Assembly (NCBI GenBank): GCA_905213265.1 | Contig: CAJMHR010000004.1 | Coordinates: forward strand, 6,606-70,605 | DNA: 64,000 bases | Source of the DNA: an uncultured Collinsella sp. | Lineage (GTDB): Bacteria > Actinomycetota > Coriobacteriia > Coriobacteriales > Coriobacteriaceae | Direction: 5' to 3' | In this document: one piece after another, positions 41,527 to 48,563 of the stretch | Position numbering within the stretch: position 1 is the stretch's first letter | How the letters are laid out: every line of letters begins with the position of its first letter | Notes under the pieces: model-generated | What the model saw: only the letters and a program-made list of their open reading frames with translations | What the model was told of the DNA's origin: nothing | Database searches by the model: none | Translations under genes and position numbers: made by a program

Positions 41527-41566
41527 GCGGGCCGCAGCTTTCCAATCCCATACCCCTGCGGCCCGC
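41527..41566 (+). promoter_or_regulatory. GC-rich hairpin after kdgK
   Basis: Perfect 11-bp arms GCGGGCCGCAG/CTGCGGCCCGC enclose an 18-nt loop containing CCCATACC. There is no U-tract. It sits 18 bases ahead of element E2, where the E1 hairpin sits at the second locus (21 bases ahead), so it may be a diverged relative; this is weak. Confidence 0.5.
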
Positions 41567-41584
41567 TCCCCGATTCCTCCGGTC

Positions 41585-41716
41585 GGGCAAAACCACCAGT
41601 CCCATTCCGGTTTTGCCTGGCATTCCCTACATGACTGGTCGAGCAGCTGGTTTTGGAATTGCTTGAACCCCAAGCAGTGCCTCCGATAACCAATCCAAAA
41701 TCGGCTCCTGACCAGC
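41585..41716 (+). ncRNA. Leader element E2, copy 1 (kdgA leader)
   Basis: A three-helix structure drawn by hand. Helix A GGCAAAACC/GGTTTTGCC closes a loop holding CAGTCCCATTCC. Helix B pairs CTGGTC (41635-41640) with GACCAG (41710-41715) and continues as GGTTTTGGA/TCCAAAATC. It encloses a TGCTT/AAGCA hairpin and then the single strand TGCCTCCGATAACC. The second copy at 45910-46036 keeps the loops and single-stranded blocks, but changes both strands of helices A and B. It ends 50 bases before the kdgA start. Confidence 0.72.
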
Positions 41717-41765
41717 ATATTTGGCAATCACGCGCCCATGCGCGCCATACATCGAAAGGAACATT

Positions 41766-42407
41766 ATGTTCGATCAGTTCTACACCACGCTTGAGTCCCT
41801 GGGCATCGTGCCGGTCGTCGTGCTCGACAAGGTCGAGGACGCCGCTCCGCTCGCCCACGCCCTTATGGCAGCTGGCATGAAGTCCGCCGAGGTCACCTTC
41901 CGCACCGCCTGCGCCGCCGAGTGCATCGCCGCTATGGCCGAGGCCGAGCCCGAGATGTGCGTTGGCGCCGGCACTGTCCTGACCGTCGAGCAGGTTGAGC
42001 AGGCCCGCGCAGCCGGTGCCAAGTTCATCGTCTCCCCGGGTTACAACGAGGACGTTGTGAAGCACTGCATCGACATCGACCTGCCTGTCCTTCCCGGCAC
42101 CGTAACCCCCTCCGAGGTCACCGCAGCCGAGAACCTGGGCCTCAAGGTCACCAAGTTCTTCCCCGCGTCCCAGTATGGCGGCTTGAACACCATCAAGGCC
42201 CTCGCCGCTCCGTTTGTCGGTCACCGCTTTATGCCTACCGGCGGCGTGAGCACCGCCAACGTCGAGGAGTACCTGAGCTCCTCTGCCATCATCGCCTGCG
42301 GTGGCACCTGGATGGTCAAGCCGGCCCTGTTTGCCGATGGCGACTTCTCCAAGGTCGAGCAGATTGCCCGCGAGGCCATGGACGTCGTCAAGAAGGTCCG
42401 CGGCTAG
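41766..42407 (+). CDS. kdgA: 2-keto-3-deoxy-6-phosphogluconate aldolase
   Basis: A 213-residue class I aldolase cleaving KDPG to pyruvate and glyceraldehyde 3-phosphate. The (beta/alpha)8 landmarks are PVVVLDKVEDA, the catalytic glutamate in SAEVTFRTACA, and the Schiff-base lysine in LKVTKFFPASQYGG, with the phosphate loop GGVSTANVEEYLS. AAAGGAAC precedes the ATG. It follows kdgK after a 253-base gap containing hairpin 41527 and element E2, suggesting separate post-transcriptional control. Confidence 0.93.
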   Translation: MFDQFYTTLESLGIVPVVVLDKVEDAAPLAHALMAAGMKSAEVTFRTACAAECIAAMAEAEPEMCVGAGTVLTVEQVEQARAAGAKFIVSPGYNEDVVKHCIDIDLPVLPGTVTPSEVTAAENLGLKVTKFFPASQYGGLNTIKALAAPFVGHRFMPTGGVSTANVEEYLSSSAIIACGGTWMVKPALFADGDFSKVEQIAREAMDVVKKVRG

Positions 42408-42424
42408 GTTTAGCTCTCTATCGT

Positions 42425-42463
42425 GAAAGGGGGCGTGCCCTAGACCTCGCCCCCTTTCTTTTA
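42425..42463 (+). terminator. Rho-independent terminator of kdgA
   Basis: GAAAGGGGGCG pairs with CGCCCCCTTTC and is followed by TTTT. Confidence 0.85.
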
Positions 42464-42563
42464 AAGCGGCTCGGAAGCGCGCCGTTTCCGTCACGAACAA
42501 GAACCAAAACCGTCTTGTATGCTGATAGAACGTGACGGAAGCGACACGCCCCCGAGCCGCTTT
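42463..42563. repeat. 101-bp interrupted inverted repeat
   Basis: Outer arms AAAGCGGCTCGG/CCGAGCCGCTTT and inner arms TTCCGTCACG/CGTGACGGAA frame a central 35 bases. It is one of several palindromes in the 392-base gap between kdgA and the GntR gene, which contains no gene. Confidence 0.6.
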
Positions 42564-42625
42564 GCCTACTCGGCTGGCAGTCGCGCTCAACTAAGACACT
42601 TCGACAAAAGCCGAACCATCAAAAC

Positions 42626-42696
42626 AGCTGCGGCGCCGTCTGGAGAAATGGACCCTTGCTTCCGGTCTTTTCCTCCAAGCGGCGCCGCAGCTTTTT
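42626..42696 (+). terminator. Large terminator-like hairpin
   Basis: AGCTGCGGCGCCG pairs with CGGCGCCGCAGCT and is followed by TTTTT, with a 41-base loop that can form a second pairing. No gene lies directly upstream, so it may belong to a palindromic element. Confidence 0.5.
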
Positions 42697-42718
42697 CGTG
42701 CCCCGATGTGCCCCGTCA

Positions 42719-42782
42719 CTTGCGGTGGAATACGGACTGCCTACACCATCAGAGCCGCAAAACAATCCCTATTTCACCGCAA
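42719..42782. repeat. Dispersed palindrome, TTGCGGTGGAATA family, copy 1
   Basis: CTTGCGGTGGAATACGGACT pairs imperfectly with ATCCCTATTTCACCGCAACT. Other copies are at 43548 and 50632. Confidence 0.7.
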
Positions 42783-42799
42783 CTAAATAAAGGGACAAA

Positions 42800-43489
42800 T
42801 TAGATGGCCGAGTCTTTGGACAGCTCAAAATAGTCGGGATGCAAGGCGATAACCGGACCTTGCTCTTCGGGCATCAGGTGCAGGTGTGTCTCTGCCAGAT
42901 AGCTCGCCGCATCGGTATCGCCCCTCTTAATGGCCTCGAGAATCCGGCGATGCTGCCGACGAATCGGCTCCCAATCCAGATCCTGCGACACCATACGCAA
43001 CCAGTTGTATCGCTCAAAATGCGTGTTGATGCTCTTCATCCAATCCCACAACATGTGACGACCGGCAATCTCAAAACACGTCTCATGGAACAGGTTGTCC
43101 AGGTCAAAGAAACGACGCGTTTCGCTATGGTCGAGCGACTCGGACTCGCCAAGGATTTGCTCAATCCGCTGCTTTTGCTCGGGCGAGGCGGCCGAACAGC
43201 ATTTAATGAGCACGCTTCTCTCGAGTTTCTCACGCAAGAAACAGGCGTTCTCGGCGCGCTCCATGCTGATTTTTGAGACATAGGTGCCGCTTTTGGGACG
43301 CGTTTCCACCAGCTCCTGCTCACGCAGGCGCACAAAGGACTCGCGAATGGGCGTGCGTCCGATTCCCGTCTCCTTTTCCAGACCAATCGCCGAAAGGCGC
43401 GTGCCGGGCTTGAGCTCGGCATAGATGATCTTGGACCGCAATGCGTTGTACGCCTGGTCTTGCAGGCTCTGATAATGCTGCTGTTCCAT
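42800..43489 (-). CDS. GntR-family (FadR/FCD) transcriptional regulator
   Basis: A 229-residue repressor. Residues 10-75 form the winged helix (YNALRSKIIYAELKPGTRLS ... TPIRESFVRLREQELVETRPKSGTYV), and the remainder is an all-helical FCD ligand domain (FDLDNLFHETCFEIAG). GAGGG precedes the ATG at 43489; longer readings have no such site. It lies downstream of the gluconate-type permease on the same strand and probably controls it in response to a sugar acid. Confidence 0.87.
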   Translation of the reverse strand: MEQQHYQSLQDQAYNALRSKIIYAELKPGTRLSAIGLEKETGIGRTPIRESFVRLREQELVETRPKSGTYVSKISMERAENACFLREKLERSVLIKCCSAASPEQKQRIEQILGESESLDHSETRRFFDLDNLFHETCFEIAGRHMLWDWMKSINTHFERYNWLRMVSQDLDWEPIRRQHRRILEAIKRGDTDAASYLAETHLHLMPEEQGPVIALHPDYFELSKDSAI

Positions 43490-43547
43490 AAAGCCCTCGG
43501 ATGAAGCCTCGGTTAATCGAATACCACCATGCAATACTATCGCATCC

Positions 43548-43642
43548 CCCGTCCCCCCATAAGTTGCGGTGGAATAGTTCCTGCTCAAAGCCTTCAGCAG
43601 CAAAAACAGGAACTATTCCACCGCAACTTATGGGGGGACGGG
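43548..43642. repeat. Palindrome with perfect 36-bp arms (TTGCGGTGGAATA family, copy 2)
   Basis: Arms 43548-43583 and 43607-43642 are perfectly complementary over 36 bases (CCCGTCCCCCCATAAG ...) around a 23-nt loop. It lies between the GntR and GntP genes. Confidence 0.88.
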
Positions 43643-43672
43643 TGCGACATGCCGTTGGTATAAAAAGCAAAG

Positions 43673-43708
43673 GCCCGCGGACAGTTTGATAGGCAACTGT
43701 CCGCGGGC
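43673..43708 (-). terminator. Terminator of the gntP-type gene
   Basis: Perfect 14-bp arms GCCCGCGGACAGTT/AACTGTCCGCGGGC, with a T-rich run (CTTTGCTTTTT) after it on the minus strand. Confidence 0.82.
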
Positions 43709-43744
43709 TTGCGGTGAGACACGCTTGTCTTATGCGTTTCTCGC

Positions 43745-45079
43745 CTAGATAAACAGGCTCAGGATTAGAACCATGATGAGGCCGACAACGGAGTTGACGA
43801 GCTCCAACAGGCCCCATGTCTTATAGGTATCCTTCATCGACAGGCCAAACGACTGCTGGAACAGCAGGTAGCCGCCGTCATACATAGGCGTGATGGTATT
43901 GGATGCGCAGGCGCAGACCAGTACTGCAAGCACCGGGTTGATGCCAAACTGCGTAACCATAGGTGCCACGACGCCGGCGGCGGTGATGGCCGAGACGGTG
44001 CCCTGGCCGGTGAGCAGGCGCAGGACCACCGTGATCACCCAAGCCAAAATCAGCGGCGACACCGGCATGAGGCTCACCATGTCGGCAAGCGTCGCGCCAA
44101 CGCCAGAAGTAATGATGACCTGCTTCATGATGCCGCCGGCACCGATAACGAGCAGCACGTTCGCGACGCCCTTGATAGCATCGGACATAGAGCTAGAGAT
44201 CTCTCCGCCATCCATGCCGCGCGTATAACCATACGCAACCATGGCAAGAATCATCGTGATGAGCATAGTGATATCTGCGCTACCGATGCAGCTGGCAAGA
44301 TCGTATGCAAAGCAACCCTCGCCCACCGTGTTCTTGATAATCGAAGCCCCAATCATGATGATTGCCGGGAACAGCGGCACCAGAATGGAAAGCCAGAACG
44401 GCGGAAGCTCGTCCGCAGGCCTGCGCTCCGCCGGCTTCATAACATTGCCAAGCGGCATGTCATCGAGACCGGGGATGAAATGGCACAGCAAAAGACCAGA
44501 GCAGATAAGTGTCGGAATCGTGACGATCAGACCAAAGATGTAGACCGGCGGAACCTCGGCACCAAAGGCACTCACCAGCGCCATAGGACCAGGCTGCGGC
44601 GGAAAAAGAGAATGGCCCATCGTGGTACCAGAAACAGCCGGGATAATCAGGCGCATATAGGGGATGTCGGCCTCTTTGGCGATGCTGATAACGAGCGGCG
44701 TAACGATAAGGAACGCCACCTCGTAGAACATGCTCATACCAAAGATAACGCCGATGATCAGAAGCGCAACAGGCAGCAGCTTAATACCGAGCTTGTCAAC
44801 GATAGTGTCGGCAATCTGCTGCGAGGCACCCGAATCGGTCATCAGTTTTCCGATGGCTGCGCCAAAGATAATGATCAGCGCAAGCGACTTAAGCGTTCCG
44901 CCCAGTCCATCTTCCATGGTGGTGACAAGGTCGCCCACAGAGATGCCGTCGGCAAGGGCGATAAAAATGGCGGAAAGAATAAGCGCAATGATGCTGTTGA
45001 TTTTAAACTTAACGATCATGGCGACCAGCAGGACTACGCCCACCAGCACCAAAAGGAGTGAAACAACTCCCGCATTCAT
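43745..45079 (-). CDS. GntP-family gluconate/sugar-acid:proton symporter
   Basis: A 444-residue inner-membrane permease with about twelve hydrophobic segments. The GntP signature regions are seen in GTTMGHSLFPPQPGPMALVSAFGAEV and in ASNTITPMYDGGYLLFQQSFGL. AAGGAG lies upstream of ATG 45079. It precedes a GntR gene on the same strand and follows the HIT gene. In a uronate gene neighbourhood the substrate may be gluconate or a keto-sugar acid. Confidence 0.9.
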   Translation of the reverse strand: MNAGVVSLLLVLVGVVLLVAMIVKFKINSIIALILSAIFIALADGISVGDLVTTMEDGLGGTLKSLALIIIFGAAIGKLMTDSGASQQIADTIVDKLGIKLLPVALLIIGVIFGMSMFYEVAFLIVTPLVISIAKEADIPYMRLIIPAVSGTTMGHSLFPPQPGPMALVSAFGAEVPPVYIFGLIVTIPTLICSGLLLCHFIPGLDDMPLGNVMKPAERRPADELPPFWLSILVPLFPAIIMIGASIIKNTVGEGCFAYDLASCIGSADITMLITMILAMVAYGYTRGMDGGEISSSMSDAIKGVANVLLVIGAGGIMKQVIITSGVGATLADMVSLMPVSPLILAWVITVVLRLLTGQGTVSAITAAGVVAPMVTQFGINPVLAVLVCACASNTITPMYDGGYLLFQQSFGLSMKDTYKTWGLLELVNSVVGLIMVLILSLFI

Positions 45080-45145
45080 AGATAAGCTCCTTTTAACTGG
45101 CAATGAAGCCAAGTGCTTCTATTCGAAATAGCAGCTTTTACTCGC

Positions 45146-45580
45146 TTACAGGTTGGCGACAATTGCCTGGGCGATCTCGTCGTACTGAGCCGACTCGAGC
45201 GTGACGCGACCGGGGTTCATGGCAAACACGTCGCCAAACTCAAACGGGTCGTCCTTGTACTTGGGGACGATATGCACGTGCAGGTGATGCATGGTGTCGC
45301 CGTAGGCACCAAAGTTAATCTTGTCGGGATTGAACGCCTTGTGCAGCGCTGCCGCGACGTGGCGGACATCGGCCATAAAGGCGGCGGCGTCTTCCTCGGA
45401 CATGCAGGAGATGTCATCGACGTGCTGCTTGGAGGCCACGATTACGCGGCCCTTATGACTCTGCTCCTTAAACAAGATGAGCTTGCTGGCAGGCAGATCA
45501 AGCATGGGGATGCCAAAGGCATCGACGAGCGTGTTGTCGGTCCCGCACATGCAGTACGAGCAATCGGTATGCTGTTCCAT
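45146..45580 (-). CDS. HIT-family nucleotide-binding hydrolase
   Basis: A 144-residue protein with an N-terminal zinc-like CSYCMCG, the RVIVASKQHVDDIS region and the HIT triad HHLHVHIVPK. HIT proteins hydrolyse AMP-linked substrates or dinucleoside phosphates. ATG 45580 is chosen because GAAAGGATC precedes it; a longer reading would run through operators in the intergenic region. Confidence 0.9.
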   Translation of the reverse strand: MEQHTDCSYCMCGTDNTLVDAFGIPMLDLPASKLILFKEQSHKGRVIVASKQHVDDISCMSEEDAAAFMADVRHVAAALHKAFNPDKINFGAYGDTMHHLHVHIVPKYKDDPFEFGDVFAMNPGRVTLESAQYDEIAQAIVANL

Positions 45581-45677
45581 GGTGATCCTTTCGATCTGGA
45601 CAATGATGAATGCCGCTTTTGCGGCAGGTGTAACCCCTCGTTTACACCACCAGATAATGGACAGATACAACGCATGC

Positions 45678-45711
45678 GTAGTCGATACGAAATCGGTTTC
45701 GTATCGACTAC
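45678..45711. promoter_or_regulatory. 34-bp palindrome containing a KdgR-like operator
   Basis: Arms GTAGTCGATACGAAA/TTTCGTATCGACTAC around TCGG include CGAAATCGGTTTCG, a relative of the kdgK operators. It lies upstream of the HIT gene. Confidence 0.7.
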
Positions 45712-45745
45712 CGCCATGATACAGCCAACGAGTTGTTACGATTAG

Positions 45746-45757
45746 GTGAACGTTCAC
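45746..45757. promoter_or_regulatory. GTGAACGTTCAC operator (uronate LacI type)
   Basis: The 12-bp palindrome GTGAACGTTCAC is identical to two sites before uxaC (58334-58345, 58372-58383). It places this region under the second LacI regulator as well. Confidence 0.75.
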
Positions 45758-45775
45758 TTTTTATTGTTTTTCTCT

Positions 45776-45802
45776 TTGCAAGTAGAATCCCGTGCGTATA
45801 CT
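45776..45802 (+). promoter_or_regulatory. Promoter of the YczE-like gene
   Basis: TTGCAA (45776-45781) and TATACT (45797-45802), 15 bases apart, as at kdgK. Confidence 0.65.
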
Positions 45803-45812
45803 AAGGCTCAAA

Positions 45813-45826
45813 CGAAACCGATTTCG
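45813..45826. promoter_or_regulatory. CGAAACCGATTTCG operator
   Basis: Identical to the first kdgK operator and placed 10 bases after the -10 box, 4 bases before hairpin E1. Confidence 0.78.
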
Positions 45827-45830
45827 TCGA

Positions 45831-45888
45831 GCGTGGGCAATAGGATGCTAAGACGCACCCTACCATCTTGGCATCCTATTGCCCACGC
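45831..45888 (+). ncRNA. Leader hairpin element E1, copy 2
   Basis: Perfect 18-bp arms GCGTGGGCAATAGGATGC and complement around a 22-nt loop with AAGACG, CACCCTACC and ATCTTG. Same geometry as 40377-40434, with compensated stem differences. Confidence 0.75.
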
Positions 45889-45909
45889 AATGTCATTTGC
45901 TTTCCTCCC

Positions 45910-46036
45910 GTCTCGCTGGCCCTTCAGTCCCATTCCGGCACAGCGAGACACTTCCTAGACAACTGACCATGGGGCCGGCTTTTCTGCTTTAACAGCAGTG
46001 CCTCCGATAACCCTCTTTTGCCGGTCCGGGTCAGTT
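45910..46036 (+). ncRNA. Leader element E2, copy 2
   Basis: Helix A GTCTCGCTG/CAGCGAGAC holds a loop with CAGTCCCATTCCGG. Helix B AACTGACC (45961-45968) pairs with GGTCAGTT (46029-46036), then GGGCCGGC/GCCGGTCC. It encloses CTGCT/AGCAG and the strand TGCCTCCGATAACC. Here the 3' strand of helix B runs into TTTTTT, so it can also act as a terminator; the kdgA copy lacks this U-tract. Confidence 0.72.
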
Positions 46037-46067
46037 TTTTCACACAACCGAAAGGACGGGTAGCAAC

Positions 46068-46748
46068 ATGCGACCGCTCATCATCATGAATGGAGAGAAG
46101 ATCGATTGGTTCCATACCGTCATCAGGATGCTGATGTATCTGGCGGGCGTTGCAGTACTGGCACTCGGCATGAGTCTCCAGACGGCATCCGGCCTGGGCG
46201 TCGCCGCGCTCACGTGCTTTGCCACAACCCTATCCATGCTCACGGGCAAGACGCTCGGCTTTTGGATCACTGCTACCTATGTCGCCTACATCGTGGCACA
46301 ATTCACTATCTTGCGACGCGAGTTCCAGCCGCGCATCCTGCTCGAGCTGTGCTTCTCAACGCTCATCGGCGGCTTCACCGACTTCTTCATGGCGGTCAAC
46401 CCGCTGCATCCCGCAGCACTCCCCATACAGGTTGAGACCATGCTGCTCTCCCTCGCTGTCACTGCATTTGGCGTAAGTCTCGTCGTCAACATGGGCGTTG
46501 TCCCCAACGCGCCCGACGGCCTGGTGCAGGTCATTGCCGAAAAGATTAAACGCCGCTTTGGTGACGTAAAAGTCGTGTTCGACTGCTCGCATGTCGCCGT
46601 GTCTCTCGTTCTGTCGCTCGCGCTCATGCACAACCTGGGCGGCTTTGGCGTGACCACCGCCATCTCGGCGCTGTTCTTGGGCCATGTCATCAACATCGCT
46701 AATAAGCTGTTCGCCCAGCGCTTTGTGCGCGCGGCATTCGGGAAATAG
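46068..46748 (+). CDS. YczE/YitT-like membrane protein
   Basis: A 226-residue protein with about five to six hydrophobic helices (about 20-40, 50-75, 78-95, 112-150, 180-215). The GMSLQTASGLGVAALTCFATTLS and PNAPDGLVQVIAEKIKRRFG segments match the YczE/YyaS membrane family (DUF6198-like). Its long leader carries two kinds of LacI operator, hairpin E1 and element E2, so it is drawn into the uronate regulon. Function unknown; a transport or sensing role for sugar acids is an inference. Confidence 0.75.
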   Translation: MRPLIIMNGEKIDWFHTVIRMLMYLAGVAVLALGMSLQTASGLGVAALTCFATTLSMLTGKTLGFWITATYVAYIVAQFTILRREFQPRILLELCFSTLIGGFTDFFMAVNPLHPAALPIQVETMLLSLAVTAFGVSLVVNMGVVPNAPDGLVQVIAEKIKRRFGDVKVVFDCSHVAVSLVLSLALMHNLGGFGVTTAISALFLGHVINIANKLFAQRFVRAAFGK

Positions 46749-46774
46749 CACCACCGTAAGAACCCGCAAACAGC

Positions 46775-46855
46775 GCTATACGTTGCTATATCTCACTATA
46801 CTTTGCTATATCTTGCTATACTTTGCTATATCTTGCTATATCTTGCTATATCTTG
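46775..46855. repeat. Eight 10-bp tandem repeats upstream of the AAA ATPase gene
   Basis: Units of YYTTGCTATA repeat at exact 10-base steps (ctata at each step). Each contains TTGCTA and TATAC/TATAT, so the array offers stacked -35/-10 boxes. Its end is 17 bases before the start codon. Confidence 0.88.
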
Positions 46856-46871
46856 AGCAAAGGTGGCTCAC

Positions 46872-47963
46872 ATGCAAACAAACCCTTTTAAGCCCACAGC
46901 AGGTAAAACACCTCCCACGATTATCGGCCGCGAAGATGTACTTGAAGAATTCAGTGAAGGCCTCACCAACGGGCCTGGTGCCCCTGGGCGCCTAATGCGC
47001 ATAGCCGGCGTCCGTGGAACGGGCAAGACGGTCCTCCTTGACGAGTGCTCACGTTTGGCGCAAAGCCGTGGCTGGACGGTCATAAAAGAGGTCGCAACCG
47101 AGGGACTTTGCCAGCGCATTCTCGAACAGCTGCAGCCCAAATTCCAGGCCAAACACGCCAGATTTGAGCCCACCGTAGCTGGCATATCCATCGGCAGCAT
47201 AGATATTGAGCGAATCGGCCCATCGCTACGCGACGCCATGAGACAGACAATAACCAAGAATGGAAATGGCCTGCTCATCACTCTCGACGAGGTTCAAGAC
47301 GCAGAGCTCGATGAGGTCCGAACGCTCTCCATTGCGATTCAGCAGGTTATCGGCGAAGACCTTGATATCGCCTTTGTTTTTGCTGGGCTGCCTTCGATGA
47401 TTGAAAGCATCATCAACGGAAAGACACTTACGTTTTTGCGCCGTGCCCTCCCCTTTGATCTGAAGGCTGTGGCAGTAACCGAAGTGTCGTACTCCCTCGA
47501 GGAAACCATTGAAGCGTCTGGCATGGAGTTGCAGCCAGGTATTGCCGGCCAACTTGCCGAGGCAACGCAAGGCTATCCTTTCATGATCCAACTCGTTGGA
47601 TACTACGCATGGCAGTTGGCAAGACGTGCACACACAGCGATTATTGGAGAAGAAGAAGCCGAGCGTGGCATTGCAACGGCACGCGAACGCTTCTGCGCCA
47701 TGGTGATTGAGCCCGCGCTGCAGCGCATTCCGCCCACGTGCATCGCTTATCTGCTGAGCATGGCGTCTTTGGGGCAGACGAGCTCGACCAGCATGGTTGC
47801 CGATGCCCTGAACAAAACGCCTCAACAGGTGAGCTCCGTCCGCAGCCGCCTGTTAAGAGAATCGATTATCGAGGCTCCTTCGTACGGCAAGGTCTCATTT
47901 GCCATCCCCTACATGCGCGACTACCTCTACGAGCACAAAGCCGAACTGGAAGTTGAACTGTAG
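46872..47963 (+). CDS. AAA-type ATP-binding protein (AAA_16-like)
   Basis: A 363-residue protein with Walker A GVRGTGKTVLLDEC near residues 50-58 and Walker B LLITLDEVQD near 138-142, followed by a helical region (LEETIEASGMELQPGIAGQL) and a C-terminal winged helix (ADALNKTPQQVSSVRSRLLRESII). The architecture is like STAND/Orc-type ATPases of unclear role, often found near mobile genes. ATG 46872 is chosen (AAAGGTGG upstream), with an in-frame GTG at 46863 as alternative. A decameric repeat array forms its promoter region. Confidence 0.8.
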   Translation: MQTNPFKPTAGKTPPTIIGREDVLEEFSEGLTNGPGAPGRLMRIAGVRGTGKTVLLDECSRLAQSRGWTVIKEVATEGLCQRILEQLQPKFQAKHARFEPTVAGISIGSIDIERIGPSLRDAMRQTITKNGNGLLITLDEVQDAELDEVRTLSIAIQQVIGEDLDIAFVFAGLPSMIESIINGKTLTFLRRALPFDLKAVAVTEVSYSLEETIEASGMELQPGIAGQLAEATQGYPFMIQLVGYYAWQLARRAHTAIIGEEEAERGIATARERFCAMVIEPALQRIPPTCIAYLLSMASLGQTSSTSMVADALNKTPQQVSSVRSRLLRESIIEAPSYGKVSFAIPYMRDYLYEHKAELEVEL

Positions 47964-47984
47964 AAACGACAACTGCCCTGCAAG

Positions 47985-48135
47985 ATGAAAACCGTTTTCG
48001 TACGGATTTAAAGCAGACGTAAACGGTTTTCGTCTTGATTTGCGTCCGAAATTAAGACGTAAATTGCGCTTTCGTACGCTTATTACCAGACGCAAATTGT
48101 TTACGTCCGGCTATGCGTCCCCAATCCAGACGAAA
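47985..48135. repeat. Cluster of imperfect AGACGTAAACGGTTTTCGT-like repeats
   Basis: GACGTAAACGGTTTTCGTC, GACGTAAATTGCGCTTTCGT and GACGCAAATTGTTTACGTC occur within 150 bases, partly as inverted copies. No gene is seen in this stretch. Confidence 0.5.
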
Positions 48136-48137
48136 AA

Positions 48138-48170
48138 AGCTCCGAGCTCGTGTGAGCTCGGGGCTCTTTG
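48138..48170 (+). terminator. Terminator of the AAA ATPase gene
   Basis: CCGAGCTC/GAGCTCGG with outer AGCT/GGCT pairing is followed by CTTTG. It precedes the broken GntR gene. Confidence 0.7.
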
Positions 48171-48224
48171 TGCCGCACATCTATGAGAGGGAATCGATGC
48201 GCACGGGCGCTACTCCATGTAGCC

Positions 48225-48464
48225 GCCCTGGGATGGCGGCAACCTCGTCGTTGCCCGTCTGATGGGTGTGCTCAAGGCATCCGTTCCCCTCTTTATCGAC
48301 GTAACGGGCAAAAAAGGCTCGTCGAGGAGACCATCCGCACCCACCGTGGCGTGGCCGATGCCATCGCCGCGCGCAACCCCACCGCAGCGCACGACGCGAT
48401 GTATTTGCACCTGGTGTATAACCGCAACATGATTGCGGAGGGAGCAGAAGCAAAAGGCATTTAG
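48225..48464 (+). pseudogene. Fragment of a GntR/FadR-family regulator with frameshift
   Basis: One frame reads LMGVLKASVPLFIDVTGKK and then, after the run GGGCAAAAAAGG, the other frame continues RLVEETIRTHRGVADAIAARNPTAAHDAMYLHLVYNRNMI. Together these are the C-terminal FCD part of a FadR-type regulator. The DNA-binding half is absent and the frame is broken at a poly-A run, so this is a decayed gene. Confidence 0.75.
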
Positions 48465-48498
48465 GGCCCGACAATAATCTTTCTTTGGCAAAACGCAG

Positions 48499-48537
48499 GC
48501 GGCGGCTGCCCAACACACAGGGCAGCCGCCGCTTTTT
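48499..48537. terminator. Strong terminator between the pseudogene and the flavin oxidoreductase
   Basis: Perfect 13-bp arms GCGGCGGCTGCCC/GGGCAGCCGCCGC with TTTTT after it on the plus strand; it may serve both directions. Confidence 0.8.
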
Positions 48538-48563
48538 GCAATCGATTGGTGCAAAGGGGTTGA

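Noticed and set aside
41527..41566. Hairpin after kdgK as a full intrinsic terminator
   Set aside because: Strong stem but no U-tract, and kdgA follows on the same strand.
45910..46036. Element E2 as a known THF, glycine, cobalamin, ZTP or fluoride riboswitch
   Set aside because: The conserved blocks do not match the core sequences I know for these classes; Rfam Collinsella-1 could not be checked.
48168..48464. 98-codon ORF as an intact gene
   Set aside because: Only its second half shows a family signature; the first half is out of frame with the matching upstream coding sequence.
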